Shown: positions 1 to 10,950 of the stretch, one piece after another
Layout: the number at the start of each line of letters is the position of its first letter
Position numbering within the stretch: the first letter of the stretch is position 1
Origin: Bolinopsis microptera
Lineage: Eukaryota > Ctenophora > Tentaculata > Lobata > Bolinopsidae
Direction: 5' to 3'
Length of the DNA stretch: 64,000 nt
Assembly (NCBI RefSeq): GCF_026151205.1
Contig: NC_087079.1
Span: 992,001 to 1,056,000 of the forward strand
Translations under genes and position numbers: made by a program
Notes under the pieces: model-generated
What the model was told of the DNA's origin: nothing
Seen by the model: only the letters and a program-made list of their open reading frames with translations
Databases searched by the model: none

Positions 1-1503
1 GCATCTGTAGTTGCACTTTTTAAAAAGGGCTCTAAGTCTGACCCTCTTAACTATAGACCAGTTTCTCTTACTTGTATTCTTTGTAAAGTTTATGAACAGT
101 TTGTTAGATCCCATGTGTTAGAATTTTTAGAAGACCGTATTTCAAAGGACCAACATGGGTTTGTTAAAGGAAAATCTTGTTTGTCAAATCTTTTGGAGAC
201 TTTCGACACTATACTTAATTTAATAGATGAAGGTGCTCCTGTGGACTTATTTTATTTTGATTTTAGTAAAGCTTTCGATTCTGTTCCCCATTATCGCTTG
301 ATTAACAAGCTAGAGAGTCTAGGGATAACTGGTAAAGTTTTAGATGTAATTACAGATTTTATCTCAAATAGAACTATGAGAGTGTGTGTAGAAGGTGAAA
401 CTTCAGAGTGGAAGATTGTATGGTCAGGAGTTCCCCAGGGATCAGTCCTTGGACCATTACTATTTGTGTTATTTATTAATGATTTACCAGATAACATTAA
501 AAGTAAAGTTAAAATATTTGCTGATGATCTTAAGCTTATAGCTAATGCCTCCGAGCATGAAACTATAGCTAATGATCTGAACGAACTAGAGATGTGGGAG
601 AGTAAATGGCTTTTAAAGTTTAATCCTACTAAGTGTTCAGTAATGCATTTAGATGTTAACGATAACCCAAGATCAAGTTATTCTCTTAATGGAGTTACAT
701 TGGCAGAATCTGTACAGGAAAAAGACTTGGGAGTTATAACCCATAACTCTCTGCTTTGGAATGAACAGATTAAGGCTTCAATATCTAAAGCCAACAGAAT
801 GATATGTTGGATTGTTAGAAATCTGATTATCAGGGAAAAATCTGTGATGATATCCATTTACAAAGCTTTAATAAGACCCCATTTAGAGTATTGTGTTCAA
901 TTGTGGAGTCCAGTTGCGGCTCATGGAAGTTGGGGGATCATCTTGGAGCTGGAGAGCGTCCAGAGGCGGTTTACCCGTCTGATTGACGAGGTGGGTACTC
1001 TTCCATACAGTCGTCGACTGGAAATCCTCAATTTGACAACGCTGGCAGAGCGGCGAATACGTGGGGACCTCATTGAATCTTTTAAAATGATAAGTGGTTT
1101 GGCCAATTACGGAGCTGGTTTGTTCAGTATGAGCAGATCTGGTCTTAATGTGGTATCAAACAGTAGATGCAGTAAAAGTAGCAGTAAAATGAAGAAAGTC
1201 CACAGTTCTTTTCTTCCGGAGAGGGTGAGACCATATTGGAACAAACTCCCCTCGGATGTCAAGAATTGTGGGACTGTGTTAAGTTTTAAAATAAGATTAG
1301 AGGCTTTCAAAAAAGAGACTATTTTAAACGGATCCGTAAATGATATTCATTTTTGGTATGTTTCGGACGAAGTATTAGGAAAGATTGAGGGATTAAATTA
1401 TGCTACTAATAAAGAGAAGCACAATGAATATCTTGTGTGTCATCCTCATGTTGCTAAGAAACGCTTTATTAACTTATATAGTAGTGGAAAGTATGTAAAT
1501 TAG
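1..1503 (+). CDS. LINE reverse transcriptase, C-terminal part, cut by window edge
   Basis: Reverse transcriptase of a non-LTR retrotransposon, which copies element RNA into DNA at the target site. The frame is open from base 1, so the true start lies outside the window. Visible RT blocks are LNYRPVSL near bases 48-72, FDFSKAFDSVPH near 258-293, GVPQGSVLGPLLFVLFIND near 427-483 and the catalytic FADD near 517-528. The long C-terminal region with KALIRPHLEYCVQLWSP and a late WNKLPSDVKNC motif is usual for CR1/Jockey-group elements. No endonuclease or ORF1 is visible here. The frame is undamaged in the window, so the copy may be young. It ends at TAG 1501-1503 and runs tail to tail into a second LINE on the other strand. 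Clade assignment is from motif style only. Confidence 0.9.
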   Translation, partial: ASVVALFKKGSKSDPLNYRPVSLTCILCKVYEQFVRSHVLEFLEDRISKDQHGFVKGKSCLSNLLETFDTILNLIDEGAPVDLFYFDFSKAFDSVPHYRLINKLESLGITGKVLDVITDFISNRTMRVCVEGETSEWKIVWSGVPQGSVLGPLLFVLFINDLPDNIKSKVKIFADDLKLIANASEHETIANDLNELEMWESKWLLKFNPTKCSVMHLDVNDNPRSSYSLNGVTLAESVQEKDLGVITHNSLLWNEQIKASISKANRMICWIVRNLIIREKSVMISIYKALIRPHLEYCVQLWSPVAAHGSWGIILELESVQRRFTRLIDEVGTLPYSRRLEILNLTTLAERRIRGDLIESFKMISGLANYGAGLFSMSRSGLNVVSNSRCSKSSSKMKKVHSSFLPERVRPYWNKLPSDVKNCGTVLSFKIRLEAFKKETILNGSVNDIHFWYVSDEVLGKIEGLNYATNKEKHNEYLVCHPHVAKKRFINLYSSGKYVN

Positions 1504-1666
1504 ATTTATTTTATCTTGGTTGTTTAGGCCAATAGATTTAAGATATTTTTAAAACTTTAGTAGATATATTTTTGATGATGTGTGATGATGTTTGTGTATA
1601 TTCAGTATCGTGACCGATCTATCAGTGGCGGGGGCCCACATATAAATATCATTTGCACTCATTAAC
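1504..1666. other. Junction of two LINE 3' ends
   Basis: Non-coding, between the stop codons of two convergent LINEs. It should contain the 3' UTR of the plus-strand element and the tail of the minus-strand element. I cannot place the boundary; a change of composition near 1610-1640 is the likeliest place. Confidence 0.5.
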
Positions 1667-4411
1667 TTAGTCAGGGTCTGTCAATTTGTCCCAAAAGTGT
1701 TTTGCCAGGTTTGCCTTAAAAGTTCCGGCATCACTTATCTCTTTAAGGTCAGTTGGTAGGTCATTCCAGACACTGTGTGTTCTGAAGAAGAAGCTTCTCT
1801 TAAAGGAGTGAGCTTTTGCTTCCACAGTACACTTCAGGGAAAGGTGGTCGTGTCTGTTCTGTCGCCTCTGGTTGATATCAGGCATTTGAGATGTATCAAC
1901 TTCATTATATCTCGAGGGTTGCCTTATGTTTGAACGCAACCTACCCTGTTCACTGGTTGTTATCGGGGTTAAATAAGGTGGGAGCTTCAGAACAGATTGA
2001 CCATTGTATATCTGATGGAATAATAGTAAGTCTGTGTATTCAAACTTCAGCTCCATTGGCAACATGTCTAGCTCTCTTAATCGAGCCAAGTATTCTAAGT
2101 CATTATAGTGATGATCCTGTTCGCCAAGGATCCACTTAACTGCTCTGCGCTGAATGTTTTCAACTTTGTTATTCAAGACAACACTTGTTGGTCTCCAGAC
2201 AACACTGCAATTTTCGAAAAGGCTCCTAACCAGCGCTAGATAGAATGCCCGTTTTTGTTTACGGCCGTTAATAAACCGTAGAGTTCTTTTCATTAGACCT
2301 AGACGAGAACTAGCTTTCGTACAAAGGTTGACTATGTTCTCCTCCCACTTAAGGTCTGTTCTAACAAAGACCCCAAGGTCTTTTTTCACTCTGGACGAAG
2401 TCTAGTGCCGTTCCATCTAGGGTGTAGACAAAGAGCTGAAAGGGGAAAAAACTCAAAATTCCTTTTTCGCTCAATTTGCTTGATATAGAGAGTACCTTAC
2501 ACTTATTGGGGTGAAACTTCATTTTGTTTCTTACTGCCCAGCAATGCAGGGCATCTATATCTGCTTGTAGGATCTCATGGTCCCTCCAGCCCACAATTTT
2601 ACGCCATATTTTGGTGTCATCAGCGTACAGGGCAATTTTTGTACCTTCACTTACGCATTCTGACATGTCATTAATAAAGAGTACAAAAAACAGAGGTCCT
2701 AAAATGGAGCCTTGGGGAACTCCTGATTTGACATTCTTTTGTTCTGATTGGGATCCCCCAATAATAACACACTGTTTGCGGTCTTTGAGATAGTTCATAA
2801 TAAACTTCAACAGTGTACCATCAATTTCAAATTCCGATTTTAATTTCTCTAGGATGACATCATGGTTAACTGAGTCAAAGGCCTTGGCAAAGTCAAAGTA
2901 TACCACATCAGTTCTGATATTATCGTTAATAGACAGTGAAAGACAGTCTATATACCCGACCATTTGTGTAGTACAAGACCTCTGAGGAAGAAAACCATGC
3001 TGGTTGTCATGTATTTTATGCTGGCATTTTGCCAACAGTTCATCTCTCACTATTTTTTCAAAAATTTTCATTTTAAGGCTTGTGAGAGAGATTGGCCGAT
3101 AATTTTCAACTAAAGTTTTGGGGCCTTTCTTACGCACAGGTACTACGTTAGCAAATTTCCATTCAGATGGTATCTGACCTATATTATAAGAGATTTTAAA
3201 AAGGCTCGAGAGTGGGTATGCAATACTATCTCTACAGTTCTTTAAAATTTTGCCATGGATACCATCTGGACCAGCAGCTTTATTAACATTGACATCTTTT
3301 AGGATTTTCCGGATTCTGCTGGTACTGAACTCAATGTCGTTTACTGAGTCATTACTATAATCAATATCAACATCATAATTACTCGCTTCGGAAAACTGTG
3401 CAGCAAAATATTCATTGAACATTTCAGCTTGGTCTAAGTGATTGTTTCTAAATCTGCCGTTATAGTTTACTGTTCCTGGTATGCGAGTAGATTTTGATGT
3501 CGATTTGACATGTTTCCAGAATTTCTTTGATATAAGAGCTGGATCATCATCATCATTCAAATTTGATATCATTTTTTGGTCGACCAAATTTTGAAAATCT
3601 TTTCTACATTGTGAGAACTTTTCATAGTCCTCAGCTAGGCATGATCTTTTAGATTTGACTCGTAGTTTTTCTTTTTTGAGACACAGCTGATAAGTGTCAG
3701 AGTCAAACCAGGGTGGCTGATCCTTATCTGATATCGTAATAGTTGGGATTCGGTTGTGTATGTGATGGAACAGGATTTTCTTAAAACGGAACCATCCTGT
3801 TTCTGCATCACAGTTAAGGTGATCATCCCATCTAACTGATTTCAGATCATTGTTCAGGCCGATCCAGTCTGCTTTTTTGTAATTTAAGATTTTTCGTTTG
3901 GTGACCTTCTTTCTAAACTTCATTTTAGCACTAAAAGTTATTCCAAAGTGATCTGAGGAGCATATCTCATTTTTCCCCAGGACCGCCAAATTTTCAACAA
4001 CACTTATCATATTACAGAAGAGAAGATCGAGGACCTTCCCTTTATCATGAGTGGGTTGGTCTATCATTTGTGTTAAGCCTAGGTCATTAAACAGATCTAT
4101 AAAACGGCCACCAAGAAGTGTGGGGGACACACCGTCTGACCAGTTAACTTCAGGTAGATTGAAGTCCCCAACTACAAAGTGGGCCTTAAACTTTCTCCGT
4201 CCTACCACATTTCTGAGGTGTTTCTCAATTTCATTAAAATTATTTTCACCAAGGGTGCCAACTCTATAGCAGGCAGTTATGCAGTAGCATGTGTTGTTTG
4301 ATTTTAGGCTGACTGAGATCATTTCAGCCCTAGAGCTGACATCAATCTTGTCATTTTCAATACTGATGCCAGTCTTGACTGCAATAAGGACTCCACCCCC
4401 CTTCCTTCGAA
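1667..4411 (-). pseudogene. CR1/Jockey-type LINE pol, 5'-truncated and frameshifted
   Basis: Second non-LTR retrotransposon. Reading leftwards, the frame opens inside the endonuclease (FRRKGGGVLIAVK near 4410-4372, then FVVGDFNLPEVNWSDG and CSSDHFGITF). It continues through the RT with VNKAAGPDGIHGKIL, ENYRPISL, FDFAKAFDSVNHD, GVPQGSILGPLFFVLFIND and YADD. An in-frame TAG sits just upstream of 4411, where the 119-bp repeat array begins, so the first half of the endonuclease is missing. The frame breaks at a run of six T (2381-2386). The C-terminal 240 residues continue in another frame to 1667, ending with WNDLPTDLKE as in related elements. A one-base change in that homopolymer explains the break, so it may be a sequencing error or a real mutation. 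Truncation makes it dead in any case. Confidence 0.9.
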
Positions 4412-4420
4412 ACTTATTTG

Positions 4421-4806
4421 AAAACTACCTCGTGAGTTTTACATTACAAATTCCAGAGAATTGTAGTGTTACTATGGTTATATATATTGCCTTATATGGC
4501 AGTGTTATTATGGTTACATTGCCTCCTCCACCAGCATTGAAAACTACCTCGTGAGTTTTACATTACAAATTCTAGAGAATTGTAGTGTTACTATGGTTAT
4601 ATATATTGCCTTATATGGTAGTGTTATTATGGTTACATTGCCTCCTCCACCACCATTGAAAACTACCTCGTGAGTTTTACATTACAAATTCTAGAGAATT
4701 GTAGTGTTACTATGGTTATATATATTGCCTTATAAGTTATATGGCAGTGTTATTATGGTTACATTACCTCCTCCACCAGTATTGAAAACTACCAAATTCC
4801 AGAGAA
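4421..4806. repeat. 119-bp tandem repeat, about 3.2 copies
   Basis: Units start with AAAACTACCT at 4421, 4540, 4659 and 4785. The spacing is 119, 119 and 126; the third unit carries a 7-base insertion, AAGTTAT, that duplicates local sequence. Copies differ by only a few bases. The array abuts the truncated LINE endonuclease and has no coding potential. Confidence 0.9.
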
Positions 4807-5735
4807 TGGATCTTTACTTGATGAACTTTAAAACGTATTTAATCAAGTTCTGGGACTTTAAAAGCCTTATTTAATCACGTGCTATGTTAATAATTGTTTT
4901 GATGATTTTATGTAAATAAAACCTGAATGTTCTGATGCAACATATTATCGTGGTTGGTTAAAAGATTTGAGATCTGCCTTTAAACACCATAACAAGCAAT
5001 TTCCGTTTTATTTATGCACCATTTTATGCACTGTTCAATAGTTTTGCCGCTAGAATTATGATAAGTGCAGCATGAGAATATGGTGTTGCAAGCAGGTTTT
5101 TACAACTTAGAATCCGTTTAAAATTTAATCATAAAACGGTTTATAAGTCACGTGAGACATATTTTGAATACTAAAAGAGCGCGGTGATTTTAGTTTAAAA
5201 CCGTGTTAGTTAAAACCAGGTTAAGCGGATTAAGTATATGTAAACACAGTGACATCAATAGTTTGATGAAAGATCCCTAATGTAGGATTGTTATGTCAAA
5301 AATGTAATATTATTTGTTTTAAGTGAACAACACTGAGAAATAACACTGCAGAGTGCGAATCATGGGTAGTAAAAATAAACATCGAAAACCTTTATGAAGG
5401 AGCAAAGTGCTGAACGGGTGATTGGTCTTGTGCAGTACTGACGTATAGAAACACGAGACAATGTTGAATGAGAAACATTAATCTAGTGTAAATAAAGGGA
5501 AAACCTAGCATAATATAAGATTAATATTATTATTTATGACCAGAACTTTATTTACTGGGTGTATTACCGTTAAATGTAGGCAGATTTACATCAACTTCTC
5601 ACGCAGGGCCAGGAGTAAGCACGTACTTTCGGTAAATCGAGGGATCGGGTAATATTGAAAACCAGGTATTATGATGGGACCAGGAGTATAACGATTAGTG
5701 TCGGAGCTCTAAACTTTGACCGTAACGTTTTTCAG
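4807..5735. other. Non-coding, AT-rich; no gene seen
   Basis: No long open frame and no recognised repeat. CACGTG occurs near 4877 and 5152. It could be 5' flank or intron of the candidate gene whose first visible exon begins at 5736. Confidence 0.4.
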
Positions 5736-5816
5736 ATGCCCTTCAAAGGGAAGTACAACACAGATTGGCAGGGTCTGTGCGTCACGGACCTTGAGGAACC
5801 TGAACTGGATATCAAG
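5736..5816 (+). CDS. Candidate exon A of unrecognised plus-strand gene
   Basis: An 81-base open segment (27 codons) between an acceptor ending GTTTTTCAG at 5735 and a donor GTTTGT at 5817. It starts with ATG and reads MPFKGKYNTDWQGLCVTDL and onward, acidic at the end. Entry and exit are phase 0, matching exon B at 6173. The ATG could be the initiator or an internal methionine; I see no clear upstream exon. No domain is recognised. The call rests on splice sites, composition and phase agreement with neighbours, not on homology. Confidence 0.55.
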
Positions 5817-5824
5817 GTTTGTGG

Positions 5825-5938
5825 GAACAACAAGCAACACCAACATGTAGTGTTACCATGGTAACTAGTAGTGTAACTATAAGAACAACAAGCAACACCA
5901 ACATGTAGTGTTACCATGGTAACTAGTAGTGTAACTAT
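5825..5938. repeat. 57-bp tandem duplication next to a splice donor
   Basis: Two near-identical copies 57 bases apart, beginning GAACAACAAGCAACACCAAC at 5825 and 5882. Each holds the perfect 14-base palindrome GTTACCATGGTAAC (5852-5865 and 5909-5922). The first copy starts eight bases inside the presumed intron after exon A. Confidence 0.85.
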
Positions 5939-6035
5939 GGTAACATGGTACAGAGCACAGTATATCCTGGACAGTAGAGTTGATAGCAATACTTGCAAAT
6001 GTTATGGGAAATTTTGCATTTTTACCATAATATGG

Positions 6036-6101
6036 TAGTCTTCTTGGAAACTTTTTATTATTATATATTATATAATAATACAAAAGTTTTCAAGAAGACT
6101 A
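6036..6101. repeat. Imperfect hairpin with AT-rich loop
   Basis: TAGTCTTCTTGGAAACTTTT (6036-6055) pairs with AAAAGTTTTCAAGAAGACTA (6082-6101) with one mismatch around a TA-rich loop. It may be a tiny inverted-repeat element or a chance intronic hairpin. No clear target duplication is visible. Confidence 0.7.
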
Positions 6102-6172
6102 TCTAAAATGGCCTAATTATAAATAATCAACCCCCTCCCCCTCTAAACCCCCTCTAACTGCCCTCTCCGCAG

Positions 6173-6317
6173 AACCTGAATGAAAGTGAAGGAGGGGACA
6201 GTCTTGCTCCTACTGACATCGTCATGTCCCCTTCAGAGTGCTCTGTCAGCAGATCGGTGATCAACATCTCCCTGAGTGATCTCAGTGAGTCTGTCTACAT
6301 CCAGCACTACGATATCG
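6173..6317 (+). CDS. Candidate exon B of unrecognised plus-strand gene
   Basis: A 145-base open segment after a long pyrimidine tract (6131-6170) ending CTCTCCGCAG, and before the donor GTTAGT at 6318. It reads NLNESEGGDSLAPTDIVMSP and later LSDLSESVYIQHYDI, rich in Ser, Asp and Glu as in a disordered acidic segment. It enters in phase 0 and leaves in phase 1 with a single G. That G would complete GAT with the AT that opens exon C at 34175. No family recognised. The splice sites and composition are the best of the two left-hand exons. Confidence 0.65.
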
Positions 6318-7600
6318 GTTAGTTTGACTTTCCTCAATGCTGTTAAATACGTAGCGTTTCAAGCAAAAGTATGCATACGCAAACGTATTTGTCTCCGAAA
6401 ATTCGCGTATTTCGATTTCCACTGTGGAGTAAGAACGATTTTTTACAATAAATATTTTACAATAAATTGCGGTCCGCGGTCTAAAGTAGCATTAGCGACC
6501 ATAGTCGCTACTTCATGATACTTCTGATCAGTGAGAGTGGTGGCTAGAGTTTGCCTTACCGGAACTGAGACTCCTCTCCCCATTGTGGAGAGGGACCATA
6601 TTAAGGAAGTACGGGCTCTCGACTTTAGAGAAAGGAATAGCTTCAACAAGGAAGAATTCCGCGATAGGTTCCCTGAGCACACAGAAGGGTGGTTTGATCG
6701 AACAGTTCTGTAACTTTGTGTCTTTTAGCTCTTTGTTTAGATTCCTCTGTCACCTGCACTTAATAACACCACGGGTTCCTTCTCCGACAAAGTGTGCCCC
6801 AACTAGATTTATCCAACGCGAATTTTGATTTATTTCTTTAACGCTCAGAAAATTCACCGAATTCAAAATGCGCGGCGTTAATTTTATCTGCGCACGTATT
6901 TCGGAAAAATTTTAAAAGTATTCTGGACAAAATTTAACAGGGTCTAAATTAAATTTCTTCGGGCTTATTGATTGGAAGCTTCACGTATTCTTACGTATTT
7001 CTCTCGAACATTTAATACGCCGTATTATGAGCCGATTTTTGACGTATTTAACAACGATGACTTTCCTTCAATATATCACGGATTTATTGTCTTACGATTT
7101 ACTTCATAAGAGAGATTCTGTAATGTTTTCCGAGTGTAATATAAAGTGTTATAGAGAGCTGTTTTTGTGAACTACGATTAATTTATTTATTTTGCCGAGC
7201 CATATTCCATAGGTCCACCTTCTAATCTACAAAACTACGGTGCAGCAAATTTGACCCTTGCCTAACCGTTAATATTTCTTGAGATTACATTTATATGATA
7301 GCAAGTCACCTGTCACGTGATGAGACAATACTATATAAGGTCCCTCGGTTCATCTATTGCATTGTATACTGTAAATATATAGCTTTTAGCTAGCTGTGAA
7401 GATACCCTCCCTCTGTGAACTATTTACTTACTACCACAGCTGCACTGAATGGTAACTATGGTAACACTACTAAAACGTGATCCTCAAATTGTAGGTATTC
7501 TTGCCATATCCGTTATTAAAATATCTTGTAAAGTTATCTAAAAACTTTTGCGTGCATCGTTCATATTAATTACCTACTAGTAAGGGGAAAAGTGGTCGAT
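6318..7600. other. Presumed intron; TATA-like and E-box motifs, no gene
   Basis: AT-rich and non-coding. It has a short hairpin TAGCGAC-CATA-GTCGCTA at 6493-6510. A promoter-like pair lies near the right end: CACGTG near 7314 and CTATATAAGG near 7331. A 60-codon open frame at 6531-6713 has no recognisable domain or splice sites and was not called. Confidence 0.4.
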
Positions 7601-10600
7601 TTAAGGGTTCCGTTGGATTTGAATGTTCACAAGGATTTCTCAACGGAATATGGTAGTTAAGACCCCTACGAACATAATTAGACTTGTTGCCAATTTTGTA
7701 TCTCAACAGAAACACCACTTTTACCACTTTTTACCACCTTTGTACCACCTGTCTGGTTTGCCAAATATCTTTAGTTGTGAACGTCGTAAAAGGCTGCAAA
7801 TTAACCTAGAATGTTTATCTTATCAAGGAGTAAAACTTTTGTGCGAAAAATTTTTACATTGGACAATCAGCTAATTGGATAATTACCAATTAGTTAATCA
7901 CCAAAAAAGTGAAAATTTTTTATTGGCTCAAATGATTGAAATCGTTTGAAACACGGAGAAATGTAGTTTTTAGAAAAACTTCAAAAATTTTTCACTTAAA
8001 AATTTTTTTCGAGACTTGAAAAAAAAGTTTGAAAATTTAAAAATATTTTTTTTCCGCCAAAAGTGATCGAATTGCATGAAACGTGGATAAAAATGCTTTG
8101 CAGAAAAACTTCGAAGATTTTGAGATTGGGGAATACTAAAATCATCAATATTTGAAGTTGGAGTTCAGTAAATCTCGACATATTTTAGTAATTAGGAATA
8201 GCTTAGCGGAAAGGGCCGAACCTGAAAAAGGTTAACCACACAATATTAGAGTTTCATAACTAATTACAATACAGCTTTCATTCCACAATTCCACATAAAG
8301 AAACAGCACAAAAGGACCATTTAGGATCGAACCGATTTTTACCTGCTGTACTATCATTTTATTGATTTCAATGATCAAAACCTCTGAAACCGTCAACTTC
8401 CCAAAATTTTATCCCCGGGTATCTGAATGTCCCGGGACCTTTATTTACCTCTATAATTAGCCCCAAGTTGTGCAAGAAATGCGTTTTCTAAAAGGGGGTT
8501 TTTTCTTTTAACTGGCACTTTTTGTCACTCTCGAAAAACTCCAAAAAGGCCCGGATTAGGGGGGGGTATAGGAAACGAGTGAAAATCCCTTTCCATCATC
8601 CACTGTCCCCCCCTTTGTGGTTTTTTTTATTGTGAAATCCCGCGGGCCCGCTTCGTTTGTTTATGCCGATCCCTCGAAAAAAACCCCCATATTTTAAATT
8701 TGCCGGGGTCGGGTTTAGGCGGGAGATAGCATTAAAAAAGTTGCTAGAAAATAGTAATTTAGAGTAAACGGGGTTGGTGGTGGGGGTGCTGCTTTGGATG
8801 TACAGAACGTAGCTACAGGGGGTTTTTCAGGGGAGTTGGTTTTTTTAAATGGCCAAAGAGTCCCGGAAACTAAAGTTATTTTAAGATTCCCTTTTGGGGG
8901 GCCTTGTAAAACCACGGTGTATGGGGGACACAGAGCCCAGGGGCGGGAGTACTCCCAAGTGCAATGGGAACAGGGAAAGTGATACAGTCTGCAACAGTAA
9001 AACCCCCGACGAAGCTAAAACTTAGAGTGAACTGATGGAAGTGGGGGGTGCAAAATGGGGGTAGCAGAACGAACTACATGAGAAAACAGGAAAAAAAGGC
9101 TGGTTGAGACCTAAAAAGATGTAATCGGGCCTGTAGATCCAGGGAAAAAACGAGAGGCGAAGATTTTTGATCACAAAACCAAAAGCTCAAAGAAAAGAGG
9201 GTTTAAAGAGACTCACTTTGATAAATCAATAAAAAAAGGGGTTGGGGTCATTTCTCCGGGTTTTCATCAGTTTTGGGAGGGAAAGGGGTTTGTTAAGCTA
9301 AACCCGGTGATCTTAATAGGCGGTTAGCTTACCGGGTTGTTTCCCAGCCCCCCCTTTGGTCGTTTGGGAAAAAAAGGGTTCTCACCCCACCCCCTTCCCA
9401 AAAAATCATTTACCAGAGCAGGAAATTTCTTCTTCCTACTCTTCTTTAAACCCCCCAAAAAAAATTTCCGGTTCCAGTCCTCCCCTCCTCTGCACCACAA
9501 TCTTACCCTCCTTCTTGGGCCTTTTAAAAACTGTTGCATCCTGTATCACTTGCACTTTTCTTTTGCACTTGCAGTATCCTGCCTTTTAACCTCGGGTCCC
9601 GGGACTACACCGGGGTTTACACTGCCCCTCAACTGCAATCTTAAGTAATTTTAGTTCCGGCACTTTTTGGGCCCTTTAAAAAATAACCAACCCCCAATAA
9701 AACCCCCGTGTAGTACGTTCTGCTACTTCCTTTGCTGCACCCCCCCAGCTACCACCATTTACTCTAACCCAAGTTTTTTTTCTACAAACCTCTCACGCAA
9801 ACCCAGCCCTTTCCCCGGGACCCTGGCAATGCCCCCAAATATGGGGTTATTCGAGGTTTTTGGCAAACAAAGAAGCGGCATGCCCCATTCCCAATAAAAA
9901 AAAACTACAGTGGATATGGAAGGTATTTTAACTCGTTTCCTTTAACCCCCCTATAATCCCGGGGCCCTTTTGCGATTTCGGGGAGTGACAAAAAGTGCAC
10001 TTTTTAAAAAAAAACCCCTGTAAAAAACGCATTTCTTGCACAAGGGGCCTAATTATAGGGTAAAAAGAGGCCCGGGTACATTCATACCCGGTATAGATTG
10101 GCAAGTTTGGGACGGTACAGGGGTTTTTTGATCATTGAAATAAATAAAAGGGTAGTCAGCGGGTTTAAAATGGGTTCGATTTTAAAAAGGGCCCTTTTTG
10201 GGGTTTTTTTTCCCTTTATGGGGAAATTTTTGATAAAAAAATTTTTGTAATTAGTTATAAAACCCAAAATATTGTGGGGGTTAAACCCTTTTTCAGGTTC
10301 AGCCCTTTCCCGCTAATTTAATTCCCTAATTACTAAAAAAAATGTGAGTTTAAACTAAACTCCAACTTAAAAATATTGATGATTTTAGTTTTTTAAATCT
10401 AAAAATCTTCGAAGTTTTTCCCCCAAAGAAATTTTTATCCACGTTTCATGCAATTCGATCATTTTTGGGGGAAAAAAAAAATTTTTAAATTTTAAAAATT
10501 TTTTCCCCAAGTCTAAAAAAAAATTTTTTAAGTAAAAAAATTTTTTGGAAGTTTTTCAAAAAAACTAATTTCTCCGGTTTCAAACGTTTAAAATCTTTTT

Positions 10601-10950
10601 TGACCCAAATAAAAAATTTTCACTTTTTTGGTGATTAAAAATTTGGGTAATTACCCAAATTTGGGCTATTGTCCAAGTAAAAATTTTTCGCACAAAAGTT
10701 TTACCCCTTTGTTTAAGTTTAAAAAATTCGGGTTAATTTGCACCCTTTTAAAAACGTTCACAATTTAAAAATATTTGGCAAACCAAAACAGGGGGTCCCA
10801 AAGGGTAAAAAAAGGGGTTTAAAAGTGGGTTTTTTGTTGAGTAAAAAATTGGGGCAACAAGTCAAATTAATGTTCTTTGGGTTTTTTAACTACCATATTC
10901 CTTGAGAAACCTTGTAAAACTTTTAAAAACCCAAAGGGAAAAATCCCCAT
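7600..10950. repeat. Inverted duplication (palindrome), right arm degraded
   Basis: Sequence from about 7600 to 9300 returns in reverse complement from about 9325 to 10950. Anchor pairs include 7620-7640 with 10900-10920 (ATGGTAGTT against AACTACCAT), 7775-7810 with about 10735-10765, and 8465-8490 with about 10025-10045. The turn lies near 9301-9323, between AAGCTA and TAGCTT. The left arm to 8.4 kb is clean, while the right arm is full of homopolymer expansions and frame-breaking indels. One arm clean and the other noisy is what a read folded back on itself, used to fill a gap, would give. A real inverted repeat is the alternative. Confidence 0.8.

Noticed and set aside
6531-6713. 60-codon plus-strand frame ending WFDRTVL
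   Set aside because: No recognised domain, no matching splice sites, and the opposite strand is equally open.
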